Source: Ulota crispa (lineage: Eukaryota; Streptophyta; Bryopsida; Orthotrichales; Orthotrichaceae). Taken from it: 64,000 nucleotides of DNA. A program made the translations under genes and the position numbers. Below the pieces are notes generated by a model, which had not been told where the DNA came from, made no database searches, and saw only the letters and a list, made by a program, of their open reading frames with translations. The stretch spans positions 16,984,868-17,048,867 of the forward strand of contig OY987246.1 in NCBI GenBank assembly GCA_963920765.1. Reading direction: 5' to 3'. Positions 1 through 13,686 of this stretch are shown here, piece after piece (positions within the stretch are counted from its first letter, which is position 1; each line of letters starts with the position of its first letter).

Positions 1-1576
1 CCGATAACCAATCAACATTGAAAATTCTATAACTAAACCCTTCCCCAGGTATATAGGAAGGGAATATTCCTCCACTGCTGGGAGGAATAAACCCTGGTGA
101 ACCATGTTATGTACCAAGCCATAACTTACCTGAGCAATTTACAAAGTACTCCAGATACTTGTACAGCTGTACAGATTTCGACAATATTTTTTCTTCTTTT
201 CTCTTTTCTTTTGCTTTTTCCCTCCGTTTATTCCGATGAACTGAGTTTTAAAACAAGCTGACAATTTCAAAAAGGATTGGCCTCGTGTGTAGCTTTGCAG
301 TGTCAATCGATAGGGATGCATCCAACGATGGCCATCACCTCTGACTGTCACCATTGGTCAGCCATTTTGCGCGTGGGAAGGCCAGAAGTTTCAGTACAAA
401 TCTGCCGACTATCCACGAATGTAGGATGATTTGAAACCACACTAAAAGGTGCATTTACATTGCCTTCCCTTGGAAAGTTACCTCATTACTTATTGCTTGG
501 CAATTTGGAGGTGCATGTAATTCTTTAGAATATTAGGATGTCTAGATGCTGTTAGTAACAACAATGATGCTACAAAAAAACAAACCAATTCTTTATCATA
601 TTATTAAGATTACTATGATCTCTATAATATCATATCTTGACCTTTTCAATATTATACTTCCATTTTTTGTGATATTATCATATAGATACAATTTGAAAAC
701 TTACAAACTTTTTTACTTTGCATTCTATTTAACATATGAAAATCCTAATAAAGTTCTAATGACAAATGCATAACGCAACAAGTGCCAACTTCAAGTTGTT
801 AGAAATTGTTAGTTGCAATAATTATTCATATAGTGTAAAATGTCAAGAAATTAGTGGTGGAGGCAAATGCACTATTTAGTGTTGGAATGAATTTCTTTGG
901 CGGACTTGATTCTTTATTAGGGAGGGTTCATTCCATTGCACATACATTAATGTGTGCCAAGGTGGAAAATCTTAGTTCTTTTTTTAACAAACAAGAGAAA
1001 AATAATAGTTTCCCTTCTATTTTAACATTGTTCAATATTATCCTCTTTCTAAGTTCTAGACAAAATTGGGGTCTCTAAATCCAAATGTGAGTTCAAAATT
1101 CTCAAATTCAATCTTTTCATAAGTAAAAATCTAAACTCTTACATATTAGCAATCTATCAAAATCAAAGTAGTGATTACTGAAAATTCGATTTTTGATAAA
1201 TCAAGCAGTTAGAGAGTTTTGACAATAGTAACTTTGGTTGTTACAAGTTGGTTGGCATTGATTTGCAACTTAATTCAAAAGTGTCAATACGAGAAGGTGC
1301 AGACAAAAGCGTGACAAAAACATTTTCCACTTGGTACAAGATACCACTCATGAGGTTCTAATCATGAACTAGCTCACATATGTTGGTAACCTCAATTTGC
1401 TAGCACCTGTTGCGAAGCATTTCTTATTTTGATTTAGGTAGGCAACCAATTAATCACAAATGCAAGCCATCATTGCATGGTTTGAGCCAAACGTGATCGT
1501 GAATTTGGTGGCCAAGAGCCATGTGGACTAATCAATTAATAATTTGAGTGTGAATATGCACGCATCTTTGCACACT
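1..1576. other. gene-free flank
   Basis: AT-rich DNA with only short, overlapping open frames of no recognisable family. No splice-consistent coding segment, RNA gene or clear repeat was found. Confidence 0.5.
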
Positions 1577-2084
1577 TTAGAGCATCTCCACCGGTTGGCT
1601 CTGGCATGTCATTCACCATGGCCTTAGGATTGTTTTTGATTTTAGAGTGTCCAGCATTGACAAAGTGATAGCAAATTTTGTCCAGCCGCATCAAAGAAGG
1701 TTTCGAGCACTATCAACTGCCGTGGTAATTTTCATTTGTAGCGTGCTTGAATTATGGCTTTGACACTTTTATTTATTGCCTTGATGGTTAGTGAGGCCCC
1801 AATTTATTTGCCATCAATTCTCTAAAGTCTAAACTATTGACTTGCCCATCCTATTGTGGCAAAGATGTCTAGAGCATCCCATGCTACAATGACAAAGATG
1901 CCTGGAGCATCCATAAATTGCAGTTATTTTTGGCATAGCTTTTAATTCCAAACCTTGTAATGCATCCTCTTAAACTCAATCTGGTGGACACGAGAATTAT
2001 ATAACGAGTTGATTCTCCATGAAGGGGCTGTGCTGAGCCATATGGCGTGTCATTCCACCGACCAACCGATAGAGATGTTCTTAG
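1577..2084. mobile_element. MITE with GAGCATCTC-type termini
   Basis: The left end (TTTAGAGCATCTCCACCGGT) and the reverse complement of the right end (CTAAGAACATCTCTATCGGT) match over about 25 bp with a few mismatches, bounding about 508 bp without coding capacity. The same GAGCATC terminal word recurs at 51.35 kb and 25.12 kb, so this is probably a dispersed non-autonomous DNA transposon. Superfamily not assigned. Confidence 0.55.
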
Positions 2085-2797
2085 TCTTGTTGAGAGAACC
2101 AGTTGATACAACAGTTATTTACATCAAAAACTAATCAATGCTTTATATGAGAGGAAATTACAATTGCATGCAGAATATTACATTAAAAAAATAGGACATA
2201 GTGGGCACCACAAGAAAGCATGATAACTTTGGTACCTCCACAAATGTTCCTTGAGGAAGGATATAGTTTGAAAGGAAAGAGAGATCATGTCGCCACTTTT
2301 GCTCTCCCTTGTCTTGCACATGTGTAGTTTAATATGAGTGTGGCAAAAGTCGTTTTATGACACTTGTAGCTCGGCTCAATAAGGTGGAGGCATCCATTGT
2401 CACCAAAGTCTCATTTCCAACTAGTAGGGTGTACTAAAGGTTGGGACTACTTAAGTCATGTCACATATGTTGAAGTGAGATAGGAAGTAATGAGCTGAAA
2501 GTAATTCGGCTAATATCAAAATTGCATACATTTAGACATTGGCAATGGATGTGGAACACTTATGAAAAATTTACAATTGTAATATTTCTTATCTTCCTAC
2601 ACAAGAAAAAAAATTTTGCCTCAAACTCTTCGTAGTTTTTTGCAAAATCGCTTAAGTTATCAGATACGGGTGCTTCCACCTTAATGGCACCAACCTCCAA
2701 TTCAAGCTCTGTGTTTGTTATTGGATTTATCCCTACTAGTGGAAGACCTATATTGCCATAAAGAGAAATATGGCATTGGGTTAATTTGCATGTGCTC

Positions 2798-3367
2798 GTA
2801 AGGTAGGAGGCTCATATTCTACTCGGGCTCTAAAACCGTCCACCTTCTCAAATGTATAGTGGGGGGACAAAAAGATTGGGAAATTTTAACCCAATAATCA
2901 ATTCTAATGATCCTCAATATGATTTTTAGTAGGTAAAAACACTACTACAAAGCTAAAATTTTCAAACTTAACGTTGCTAAGATTAGAAGTTTTTTAGTTG
3001 CATAAAATTTTTGATAGCAATCCTACAAAATTTAGCCAATCCAAAGATTGTTGCCCAATTCACCATTTCCCAATCTTTTTGTCCCCCCACTGTACTTAGT
3101 TTGTACATGTTGTTTTTCATAGACTTCAACAATGTAAAAGCAATGTACATTTGAGGAGGTGGACAGGTTTAGAGCCCTATGCTACTTCATCTTCAAAATT
3201 TCATAACTAATTCCACAAAGCTCTGAAAAATATGAAACAACTTAGGTTACATGTCAATTCCTCTTGACTTTGAAGGAAAATTTACTGAAAAATGTTTCAA
3301 GAAGTTTCACCTCCCCGAAATTCAGTTTCAGCCCTTAGATGATCCACTCATGAGCCTCCTACCTTAC
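2798..3367. mobile_element. MITE with 17-bp perfect TIR (GTAAGGTAGGAGGCTCA)
   Basis: GTAAGGTAGGAGGCTCA at 2798-2814 is repeated as an exact inverted copy at 3351-3367, bounding 570 bp. The same terminus is found at 15799 and 17635 (one element with a nested insertion) and at 61805 and 62427. A second inverted-repeat element is nested inside (2825-3177). No coding capacity. The right end overlaps a possible splice donor of the unassigned ORF at 3383-3569. Confidence 0.75.
2825..3177. mobile_element. nested fold-back element
   Basis: GGGCTCTAAAACCGTCCACC at 2825 pairs with GGTGGACAGGTTTAGAGCCC ending at 3177. Internal arms (GTGGGGGGACAAAAAGATTG near 2860 and CAATCTTTTTGTCCCCCCAC near 3072) also pair, giving a largely self-complementary 353-bp unit inside the 570-bp element. 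Confidence 0.7.
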
Positions 3368-3382
3368 CCTCGTACCACAGAA

Positions 3383-3569
3383 TAGCGCCCGTGGATGCAT
3401 TCATGACCACTGAAGCTCCAGTAAGTGATGACCATACTAGAGGGATCCCGGGTGAAATATTTCTTGCCATTGTTGATGGCGTTAGTGTGTACTCGCTCAC
3501 AATCAGCTGCTCAACTCGCAACTTCATGGCAAGATGTTCCCCTCTTTTTTCTTCCACCGAGGTGAACAT
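3383..3569 (-). other. unassigned open frame, possible exon
   Basis: A minus-strand open frame encodes about 60 residues with ordinary composition, including the stretches SEYTLTPSTMARNISPG and VVMNASTGAILWYEG, followed by a donor-like GGGTAAGG that coincides with the TIR of the neighbouring transposon. I do not recognise the family and found no partner exon. It lies about 0.9 kb past the stop codon of the EDR2-like gene on the same strand, so it could be an exon of a separate gene, a remnant, or chance. Confidence 0.2.
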
Positions 3570-4461
3570 TTTTAGCGTACTTAGTTATAACGACTCTACA
3601 TGCGTTCATTGAATTACTTAAATACTTGACAGAAGGAAATCTGGTAATAGAAAAACTAACCTTGGCGCTTTAACTTCTCAATTTCTTTCGAACGATCTGT
3701 TTTTTCTTTTAATGTCACCCACAGATGCACCACGCAAATCAATGCAAAATCAATTAGCTGCACACGAAGGACAGCCATCCATCAACGCTGCTTATTTTCC
3801 CATGCAAATACCAAAACCTCCCAGACTGGTTTTAGTACCCTTTATTCTACACACACAAGTAGAAATCAAAGAGAATGCAAGATCACATCACAACCCTGTG
3901 TTGGTGAGAAACAAACGAACCAATGAACTAGCAGGACTCCAATCTGGACAGGCAATACACGAATATTTATTTGGCATAATAAGGTTCTAATGAGGAAATA
4001 TACAGTGCGTTTCCTGGCATTTGAAACAATTAGCACATCCATCAATCGCACTGAACAGAAACTATCACCACAAAATGCGTTACGTCTTGTATCAGTAAAC
4101 AGATTGATTGTTGAAACAAACAGAACTGCCAATTTATTACGTCACATAAAACAGTTGTTTATCAGGTGGATGTCCAATCTACAGCGTCACTGCAGCTTAC
4201 CTCTAGTAAATGATTCTTGAACTCATTTTTCAAGGCTCAGCATCTCAAAGCTGATTTGTGTATGGTTTCTATCCTAGTAATATCATTTAAGACCTATCAG
4301 CAAGGATTTGGCCTAAGATGTCAAAGACCAAAGTTCAATGTCGACAATATCTAGTGTGCGCTTTTGATGAGAGTACCTCGACTATTTAACATTCCGCTCG
4401 CATCCACCGATGTGTTTTTGCACACCAGTAGGAAAAGTAACAGCGCAATTAAATCTGTAAA

Positions 4462-7400
4462 TCAGGTTACTTCTAACTCTGGCGGTGGATTAACAGCTTT
4501 ACTCAATTCCAAGTTGGAGATGCGAACAGTTCCCAAAAGTTTCTCTGGTAGCTCTTCTTCTGTGTTTGCCTGTAAGGCACCAGTTTCAAGACAACAATGA
4601 TATAAGAATGACACGGAGAAGGGTCCCAATTAAAAGAATTACCCACTCCGCAAAAAACACAGGATGCTAGACAACCAAAATAATCAAATCAGAAAGAAGT
4701 ACTCCCTCCTAATGGTACTAGCCTTATTCATTGATGTAGACGACAAGTACTACATAAAATAATATAGCGTTAGGTGATTTAGGGTTATCACCCAAAAGGG
4801 CCAGTCATTGTTATGGAATCCGGAAAAGGACTGGGAATCAAATATACCTGGACAAGGAAAGCTAGCTCCAGGACTAACTTTGTAACGTAACCCATCACGA
4901 GATTAACTACTCCCCTTGCAACCGACGATGACCCAATATCGATGTCCAACTGTACAAAAAAGCCGTAAAACATTCAATCAGTAATAATTTCAACAAGGTG
5001 TTCAAATGATCCCACACTCCGTTAGTGATACTGCTGCAATCTATTGCCAGCCTGATATGAAATTCTATTCCAGAGAAACCGACTCACCGCATAAGCTGCC
5101 CATTGCGATCATAGTAATGTTAAATAGCAAGTTCAGAGTGTTTACCTCCAAGTAGTTGTCGCTAGAAAAGTAGGTTATATCCAGAGCCTCTCCTATTAAG
5201 CATGCTGACTTTCCTACACTCTGCTTTACGATCCATGATCCCTGCAACCCAGATACGCATATTCAGTTACTTTCATCATGCGACCTAATCTTTGTTGTGC
5301 ACTTAGGAACCAGTAGACCAGAATGTGTCCGCTGGGAAATGTAACTTAAACATAGATTGATTATACCAAAACATCAAATAAACATGGGCCTTGTAGTATA
5401 CAACGGATAGCACAACCACATAAAAGTTTAATGCAAGAAACTATTATCATTTGTACATGGATAAGTTTCAAAGTTGACTACCCCATTGACTCAGTTGACT
5501 ATCTAGTTTTATAACCACTCATATTTTTCAGTGCTACTTTTCTTCAAGCTAGAATCTTTTGTGCTCGTTGTCGCATCTTAACTTACACCATTTAAAACCT
5601 ATCCTAACGAACATTGTAAAAGAGTGACATGCATAATTTCAAATTTACATAAAATAAAACAGTTTAAAAGAAATCAATTCAAAAAGTAGTTAATAATTCT
5701 TGATGCAACCAAGGGCATGGTAGATCATTGACCATTGAAAACTAAGCCACAGGTTGCAGATTGGATCGTTGTTGGACCCACTTTGTATAACTTTGGAGGT
5801 GTATGTGATGTTATATGATCATCAATACAGAAGCAAATCTCAATTTAGCAACCATACAATTTCATTCTACTCCACATTAATTGGTGAAAACGTCGGTTTG
5901 TGAATTCTTCTTTATGACACATGCAATAAATTACATGTCATTTAATTTTCTTTAACTCTGGCTATTCCTAGGCAGCATTTCCCATTGATGCGTAGCTAGG
6001 TTTAACGTTCTTTTATTTTACTTTCCAAAAAGCGTTTAGTGTTAGAAACAGCGAACCTTGGCTACATGAGGGCAGAGTTTGAAGCGGCTGCCTCGGAAAC
6101 GAGTGTCACCACGGACAAAATTTTCAAGAAGTGGGATATCCTGGAGCCGCTTGTTGGCCATATAATATAGCACTAGGCTGTAAGTAGGTGTACCCGGTAC
6201 CTGCAGTTACTTTACAAGCTTAGCCAAATGGTTTAATTCACCAATTTTTCACAGTGAAAAAAAATTACTAGCTATTTGACGATGGGGGTGAAGTAAGAAC
6301 AGAACGGAAAGCTGGGAGAAATCGAATAGACAAGTCATCACAACATCTAAGAGGATAAAATAGAACCTAGGATGAAATACAATGTTGAACTCACTTGAAG
6401 ATTGATGACCACAAAATATGATTCAGCCACCTTCTCAGCACTCCTCTGTCATTCCCATTTACTCAAAAAGTTAGCCACCATAGACAACATGCTTCAGGTG
6501 TTGCGAGAGCGCAACATCCAAGTGAAGGGATAGAAATTAGAAAAACTATACATATAAGCTCTAGCTAAGCGTAACAAAGAGAGCAATGCAGAATAAAAGT
6601 CGACCTGAAATAATAAATTGAATGCGTAGGCAAGGACTAATGCTTTTGGTAGAACCAATTCAAGGTCAATAGGCATCGGAGATGTATAGAACACTGAAGG
6701 TAAAAAAAAACTGGGACGGAAAGTTTGAGGCTAAAGCAGAAGATAAGGAAAATTAAGAACCTGTTTAGCAAGGAGCTTTTGAATGACGCATCCATCGCGA
6801 GCAGCTATATGATCCTCGCGTTTGTTTGATTTAAACCAATCCGCCGCTACCAGTTGCATCAATGGCATCCCTGCCTTCACCTAAACATCAACACCAAGGT
6901 TAGACAAGCCAAAAATCTCACCTTTCCTTACGAGCAAACATATAGAAAACAAGAAAAAAAAAATCCATGAGCAAAGCAGTATCACGACGAAGAAAAGAAG
7001 TAGAACGAACAACAACCTGTACCAATGCTACAGCATTGAATATGCGAAAGATACTTTAATAGCATGAAATAGAGAAGATGGCAGTCACCTTCTTCTGGTC
7101 CCTGAGATAACGTTTTCCGCGTATTAAGAAGGTGCCAGGTTCAGCAAGCTCCCACATCGTAGTCCCCAACGAGGATTCTTGTCTCATGAACTCCAGGTCA
7201 GCATCATCTGTGCAAGACTTTGATCCACTCGTCCTTGAAAATGACGGGTACTTTTGACCTGCTGAACTCCACAATATGAGCGTCAATGCTCAGTGGCACG
7301 GTGAAGGAAGTATCTGTTGTGAGCATTTCCTGTAATCACACACTCCGAAGATAGCAAAGATGCAGGAGGCATTGCAAACTACAGCAATGACAACAGCAGA

Positions 7401-10400
7401 TCTAAGCATTGGGCTGCGCTAAGGCACCTGAGGTAAGGTCCTGAAGTCGTTTGACAATCGTTGCAGCCTTTGATACAGCATTGGGAGCCTGCACAACCAT
7501 GTAGCAGTTAGAAAGTGCCTTCACAATCCACAGAAATAAAGTATCAAAAATGAGGCAGAGAACTAAGGCGAAAAGCTTTAGTGTCAACTGCGATTGTTGA
7601 AATGGTTTGCATATTACTGCGAATTCTTTCACTCATGTTGTCCGCTGGGATATATCGATTGGCAAAGATCGATATTCATCGCATGAATAATTGAGTAAAT
7701 ATTCAGCACATTATCTAAACTGCCCACACAAAAAATAGACACATTCAGCAACAAGTAATCATTTGAGGAAACCGTACGAGGTTGCATGGTTCACGTTCAG
7801 CCTCGTCCATGGATGAACCCTCCATTTCATCGGAGTACATAAGATCATGCTCCAGTCCACCTTCCCAAGATAATTGGTCCTCATCGGCATCAAAAAATTC
7901 ATCATCAGCAATTACAAGGAATTTACTTTCTGATTCTTCAGAAGTTGGTTGCATTGCTGGCCTATCTTGCTTCGATTCTACATTTGCACTTTCTAGTTGG
8001 CCCTCCATACTCTCATAGTAAATTTCCTCACTCCTCTTCCGAATCTCCGGTTTTGCTGAGATGATTGGTTTATCCTTCACCTTGTAGAGCTCACGAATCG
8101 CTGATAGAATATGTAAAACAAGGTCGTTAAAATTAAAAAACAGTTCGATGGCCAAATTGTACTATCACTCACAAACCAACTTGCGTAGAGTTATAAATGC
8201 ATAGAGTCCTACACGACATCCTTAGTTCTCAATTATAGATGCTGACGATATTGGTTTTCTACACAGAACAGAAGTAACAACTTGATGCACTTCTGGCTGG
8301 AAAAGGAAATTTTAGCACCATCCGCCTCACTCCTAAATATCATGTGGATTTACATGTGTCAATCACACTGCTACTTCACGTTTGCCAAGAATAATTTTCT
8401 ATTCACAAACGTGAAATTAAGACCAACAAACCACAGTCAGATGGTTCGATATGCAGCCCTAGGTATTCTTTCCAAAATATTGGGGAGGCAGGAGCAATAA
8501 CCTGCAATACGCTCGAGCATGAGAAGTGTCATCGTGCGGTTGCGAGACTTTCCCCAAAGCATTCTCCAGTCTCTCCAGTCCACCTTCAATATGTGCATCA
8601 CCGTGCACCGATTCACATCCCCATTCCTCCCCTTCAACGGAGATATTATGTAACCTCCGCCTTAACAAGCAGAAATTGGACTTCAGTTAATTGTAACATC
8701 TTATGAGAAAAGAGCACCACTTCAGTAAATGATGAGAAATATACGATAATATTTCCAACTCTCTACTAACCAAGCACATTCCAGGAGATAGGTCGTCTCA
8801 TATCACTAAATTGCAAACATTGTTCATTTTTTATTGCTAGGATTACGCTAGCAACTTTCAAAGCTTTTAGAAGGCACATGAACAGAAATGTACATGCCTG
8901 AAATGCAACAAACATCACGATTGAAGTGATCTGAGCATTTGAAATCATGGGGTTGTCCACCAAGCAAATATGGCTCTGAAAACTAGAAAAGTTTCGTGAC
9001 CTCACTTTGTAACCAAGCTCGTGTGAACTTCTTGCTGGGAGGGCATTTGTCATGCTTAACTGAGTTGTAAAGTATCACTGCCGTACATTTGAAAAGCATT
9101 AGAAAATCTTCAAAAAACGTGACGGACAAGTATTTCAAAACACAAGGCATCATGTGAGAATCCTAGAACCAAAAGTACACTGATCCTCAAACTCAAACTA
9201 AATGCCGCTAATCAGGTTTCTGAAAGAAAAAGGACCCCTAGTTTTAATTTCACCCCTTAGAAAATTACAACAACTCTGGAAGACATACCGTAGGTGCCGT
9301 CGTCATCTCGCCGCCAGTAACGTTGGAAGACCAAATCCCGAGGCTTCATGCGCCTGTAGTACTAGAAAAAAACGTAAACATTTACCTTGTGCAAGACGAC
9401 CATGACATACTGCTTGAAGATCTACAAGGCCCTCTAGTGGCTGTTGTTCAGTACTAACAATCGTGAATCGTTCTGAAGTCCCCAAAAACCACACAGATTT
9501 TGTATGTGATAAAATTGACGTACCATGGGAACCACTTGGAGTGGAATTGTTTGTGTACAATGTCCAAATGCCCATGCACGTGCTCAACCACTCGACCTTG
9601 GTAGAAGCAAAAATCCCACCTGTATAAGACATCATTCCTATTATGTTAGTACACAATTGAACTTAACATACGGTTGAACACTACGTATTCTTAAGAAAAT
9701 AACTAGGTTAAGTAAAAATTCAACATAATTAACCCCAACCGTAAGTTGCAATTTTACACAGACCTGCTTAAACTGAGTAGACCTCAACATTCTAGATTTC
9801 GTACATCATCAACTCTGCTACTTTGAGCATGAAATAATTCAACGAGAACGGCATATTCCACCAACCCAAACAAGAAATGACGAAAATAGCAGCATTAGTT
9901 TGATGAGAAATCCACGAGACAACCACGTAAACGTAACGTTTTCAACTTGCGAACGTAGAAGACGAAGACTACAGTGCAACATTCACTTAAGAAAAAATGG
10001 TACAAACTTACTCAGACCGAGAAGGCCCCAAGGCCATGACTGTATCAAAAACGCTTGCAGGGCTCGCATTCACTACGCCCACTGCCATGAGTGTTGAAGA
10101 GTCATCCCCACTTATCTATTACAGACATGAACAAGTATTTAGTATAAAACCATGGTCAAATTCCAAATGTCATTCCAGAGCACATCATGAAGCGTTCCAA
10201 CGAGACGATCAGATTTCAGATGCACGAATAAGCGCACTGGACAATTCATGCCGTTCTTGCCTTCAGTAGACTCTGAACTTTGAGGTATTTCTGGATAGTA
10301 CTATCATCTACAGTAGTGGCCACACGTCGTAACCAATGGCAATACATATTTTGGACCAATTCAAACTGAAGGCGATTGAGGTGAACCCATGAATGTGTAA

Positions 10401-13400
10401 CACGAAAGCCAGAGGTTACAATACCTTCTGTCGAAAATTGTCGTCACTATCCGAAGATTCCTCAAAGAAACGTAGGCCTGAAATACCAGGATAACGTGAA
10501 TAATTCGAGGAGGAACATAGGAAAACATGGGTAGCTTGTACTAGTTCATAATAGTCCGACAACCTTAGAGCTTCCAAACAAGAAACATCGTAGCTGTGAA
10601 CTAAACGCTAAGAGAGAGAGTGTTCAACGGAGGGAAAACAATATGTAGTAAATCAAAGATTGACAATCTTCAAAAGACCGAGTGCATGCGAGATTGTACT
10701 CAACTAAGAAATTTGACTGTATTACATTCCATACTCAAAAAACAGGAACAAGTTGCTCATACCTGCATACATCTCTACATCAATCCTCAATAGAAGAGGT
10801 AAGCTAGCGTAACGCACAAAGACCGGACAACGTACCATTTTTGCACCCGAAAATTTGCCAAGGAGAAGACGCAACTACGTCAGGTGAACGATCCTTGGCT
10901 AGTAACGTCCCCGTCCAATTCGGCATGTCTGCATGGTACAGATACATCTTGTAGTGAAACTCACATCTACAAACTGTAAAATGATGATGATCTCTCTTTC
11001 AACTCCTGCGCAATTACTTAACATTATAAAAGCATTAAAATAGTTCCTATCTCTATTTAGCTGTGTTGTGGAATGATTCCTTACAAATACATGGCATCCT
11101 AGAATCGGAAGTTTCAATATTAGTTACTTGTGTAGGGCAATCAGATTCATACCTCCTTGAAGTGCGGGAGTAGAGTCCTCTCGGAGCAAGTGACCCGAGC
11201 CTCCTGACACATCCCGAACAAGCCCACTTCCTCTCCGTCCTGAGCGCCTGCAATATCATTCTCCCACAAAATTTGATCCAACCCATGAATAAATTATAGA
11301 AACATATACCAACAGAACGTCCAAAACCCAAATCATCAGTATTATACATGCAATTCTCACCAGCTGAGAACAACCCTTTTGAGAGGGCGTCCTCAAAGTG
11401 CCTTTCTGATTAGATAAACTTGCAGCACTGGCACAAATCTTCTGGTAAATATCACTCTTGTTCTTTCAATATGTTAATTATAAATTACTTAGGCACAATT
11501 CATCCTAACCTCGATGTGCCAAATTCGGCGCATTCTCTACATTTATAAGAAAACTAAGTAAATATCCTCCTTTCGCAGAAAACGCATCTAAATGGTATGA
11601 TATAATCAGAGTCACTTTAGTATATTAAAATGTATTGTCCAGAAAAAACGCATTTTGACACAATGAAGAAGGATACTGATGCGGTTTCCTATTGCCATAC
11701 CTAAGATTTGTAAGGCGCCGACGTCCTTGCGCGGTAGGAAGGAAAGTTTTGATGTTGCCGGGCGGCAGTGCCTGTACAAGAGCTGTAAATTCAGAATGTA
11801 TGAAGCTCATTCAGAATAACTGATAATCTAAACAGTGAGTCTAATAGGAAGATACAGCAGTATTGGTGATTGGATCTACATTTTAAGACACGATGAGGTA
11901 ACTGCCGGCGAATTTATCATCTGCTCGGATGGGTAAGAATGATCTCTCATATCACAATAGGAGAAGTTTAATGTTCAAGAAAGGTTTGAACGTAACCAGT
12001 CTGTAATCAAGTAGCTAAAACCAGCTACTACGCTACTAAAAAGATCTTCACATGGAATGCTGAGTCACAGCACAATCGATCGGAAAAACCAGCTAATTTA
12101 AATCCATACCTTCGCCGTGACATCCCTGAAAGCTTGCATCCATTTGGCAGCATCCTCCGCATTTGGAAGTCCAATCTGCACATTGTGCGGTTACCATGTG
12201 AACCTACGTAGAGTAACTATACGTGGTGAAGCACACTGTGACTGTGCCCAAATCTAAGTCAAAGCAGTTCTTTCCTAGTTGCAGCACAACCTCTAAGCTA
12301 CAAATCTACTCGCGCAAATCTCATACTCCCTCTGTCCCTCTAAAAAGCTCCAAATCAGACACATTTCTTGTACCACTAAAAAGCTCCCTTCTGCTGATTT
12401 CAGACGCCGATAAAGTTTATGCCATGTTCAATGATCTCATGGGGGCAAGTTAGGCAATTAGAGAGCATTCCTCTCCTAGCAAGCTTGGTCTTGCCCATAT
12501 GAGGTACCCTTGTTGCTATTAATCTTTAAATCATAAATAATGAGGAGCTCGCACCATGCACAAATATGGTACTTTTTGAATGGAATTTGGGTGCCCAAAT
12601 GGCAACATCAAAGCTGGAGATTTTGCATCCATTTGGTAGATGGTATATTGATTCTAGAATGCATGTGTCACTAGCACAAAGACTAAAAACACAATTAATC
12701 CTTCGCAAGGAAGCTTTTTGGACATTTTGAGAGGGACGTGGGGGGTACCTTTCCAACAATCTATTCAAAATATGGACAAGAAAGACTCCAACTAGCCCTG
12801 GAACGACAAGGAGGAATTATATAAATTAGACGAACTAAAATTCATCCGTGAGAAAAAGTCACTCTGCTTACCCGAAGTTTGGCCTCGGGAACGTACGGGT
12901 CGAGCACAGAAAACGCAAAGAACACCTGAATACACAAAAAACACCATTCAATGAAAAGAAGCGCAACAAGTTAACATAGAAATTCCTTGCATGCAATATT
13001 GAAAAGTCTGTTGCAGAAAATCTGGATGTAAGAGATGGTGTTGTTTCCAGAATGATCGCGAGAAAATAGGGCCAGGTCGCAATAGGCTTACTCGGCCGTG
13101 GACAGTTTCGCGGCCATGGTCGGTAACTCGAGTATCTGGATCAATAATGCCCGCTCTCACTGGACTCTGCGGACGACATTTCACCCCATTCCTGTAAATA
13201 CCAGTTCACTCTATACGCCAAATTCCCCCGCTAAAAATTAAATAGAGTGCTGGAACAGCAAGGCCCAACCATAAGAGACAATAGTGATGCACCACGTTGG
13301 CATGAAATAACAAGTGATTAGACAACCACATTATCAAGCAAGGATGCAGTGGCAAACATTGTTAAAACCTGGAACAATTGACACCTCACAGCAGACGCCG

Positions 13401-13612
13401 CCCTGAATTCTAACATTCATCAAAAATTAAACAATTAAAAAAAGGCTATTCAGAGATCACACCTCAGCACCGGCTTTAGGTTTATCCTTGAAAGAACTCG
13501 CTCGATTTCCCGCAATAATCAAATACCGTTTGCTAGGATGATTTAGTCGCAATTTACTAGAGCTCAGGTAGTACACCCAACCCTCCATTCCCGTCGCAGC
13601 CCTGTCCCCCAT
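4462..13612 (-). CDS. EDR2L: EDR2-like PH-START-DUF1336 protein, ~23 exons
   Basis: Splice- and phase-consistent exons (high to low): 13612-13461, 13191-13092, 12925-12872, 12175-12110, 11782-11701, 11405-11361, 11239-11153, 10928-10836, 10477-10425, 10115-10012, 9619-9524, 9353-9289, 9077-9006, 8660-8502, 8100-7778, 7488-7428, 7258-7089, 6880-6761, ~6636-6605, 6200-6057, 5241-5146, 4949-4848, 4569-4462. About 794 aa. The PH domain is at about 9-125 (EGWVYYL, RYLIIAG, DAAKWMQAF). A linker leads to SPWQIFGCKNGLRFFEE and the START domain at about 245-440 (MAVGVVNASP, GPSRSEWDFCFY, KPRDLVFQRYWRRDDDGTYV, SGGYIISPLK). An acidic spacer (FFDADED) precedes DUF1336 at about 565-785 (LVAADWFKSNKREDH, VPGTPTYSLVLYYM, GSWIVKQSVG, DIDIGSSSVARGVV). 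Arabidopsis EDR2 binds phosphoinositide through PH and restrains salicylate-dependent resistance and cell death. A second in-frame ATG is at 13588. The exon 1 donor and the exon 19 acceptor are the weak points; exons 18 to 19 conflict by one base. Confidence 0.9.
6605..6636 (-). other. EDR2L: DUF1336 microexon with unresolved frame
   Basis: The peptide LAYAFNLLFQ fits the position of the family segment before QVPG and ends at a good donor (CAG|GTCGAC) in the right phase for the next exon. Every canonical acceptor upstream (6636, the AG before CATTAG, and the pyrimidine-rich one near 6691) needs the previous exon to end in phase 1, but exon 18 ends in phase 0 at CAG|GTTC (6761). One missing base at that homopolymer-like junction would explain it. 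Confidence 0.5.
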
Positions 13613-13686
13613 GCTGTCTCCCTCTAAAAAATCCGATTCTCAAAACTGCCTTCACCTCTTCCCGAAATCCATCAAGCCAGTAAGTT

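Noticed and set aside
7265..7330. In-frame-looking peptide EMLTTDTSFTVPLSIDAHIVEF as an extra EDR2 exon
   Set aside because: It leads into stops at the next exon; the acceptor at 7258 joins exons 16 and 17 in phase without it.
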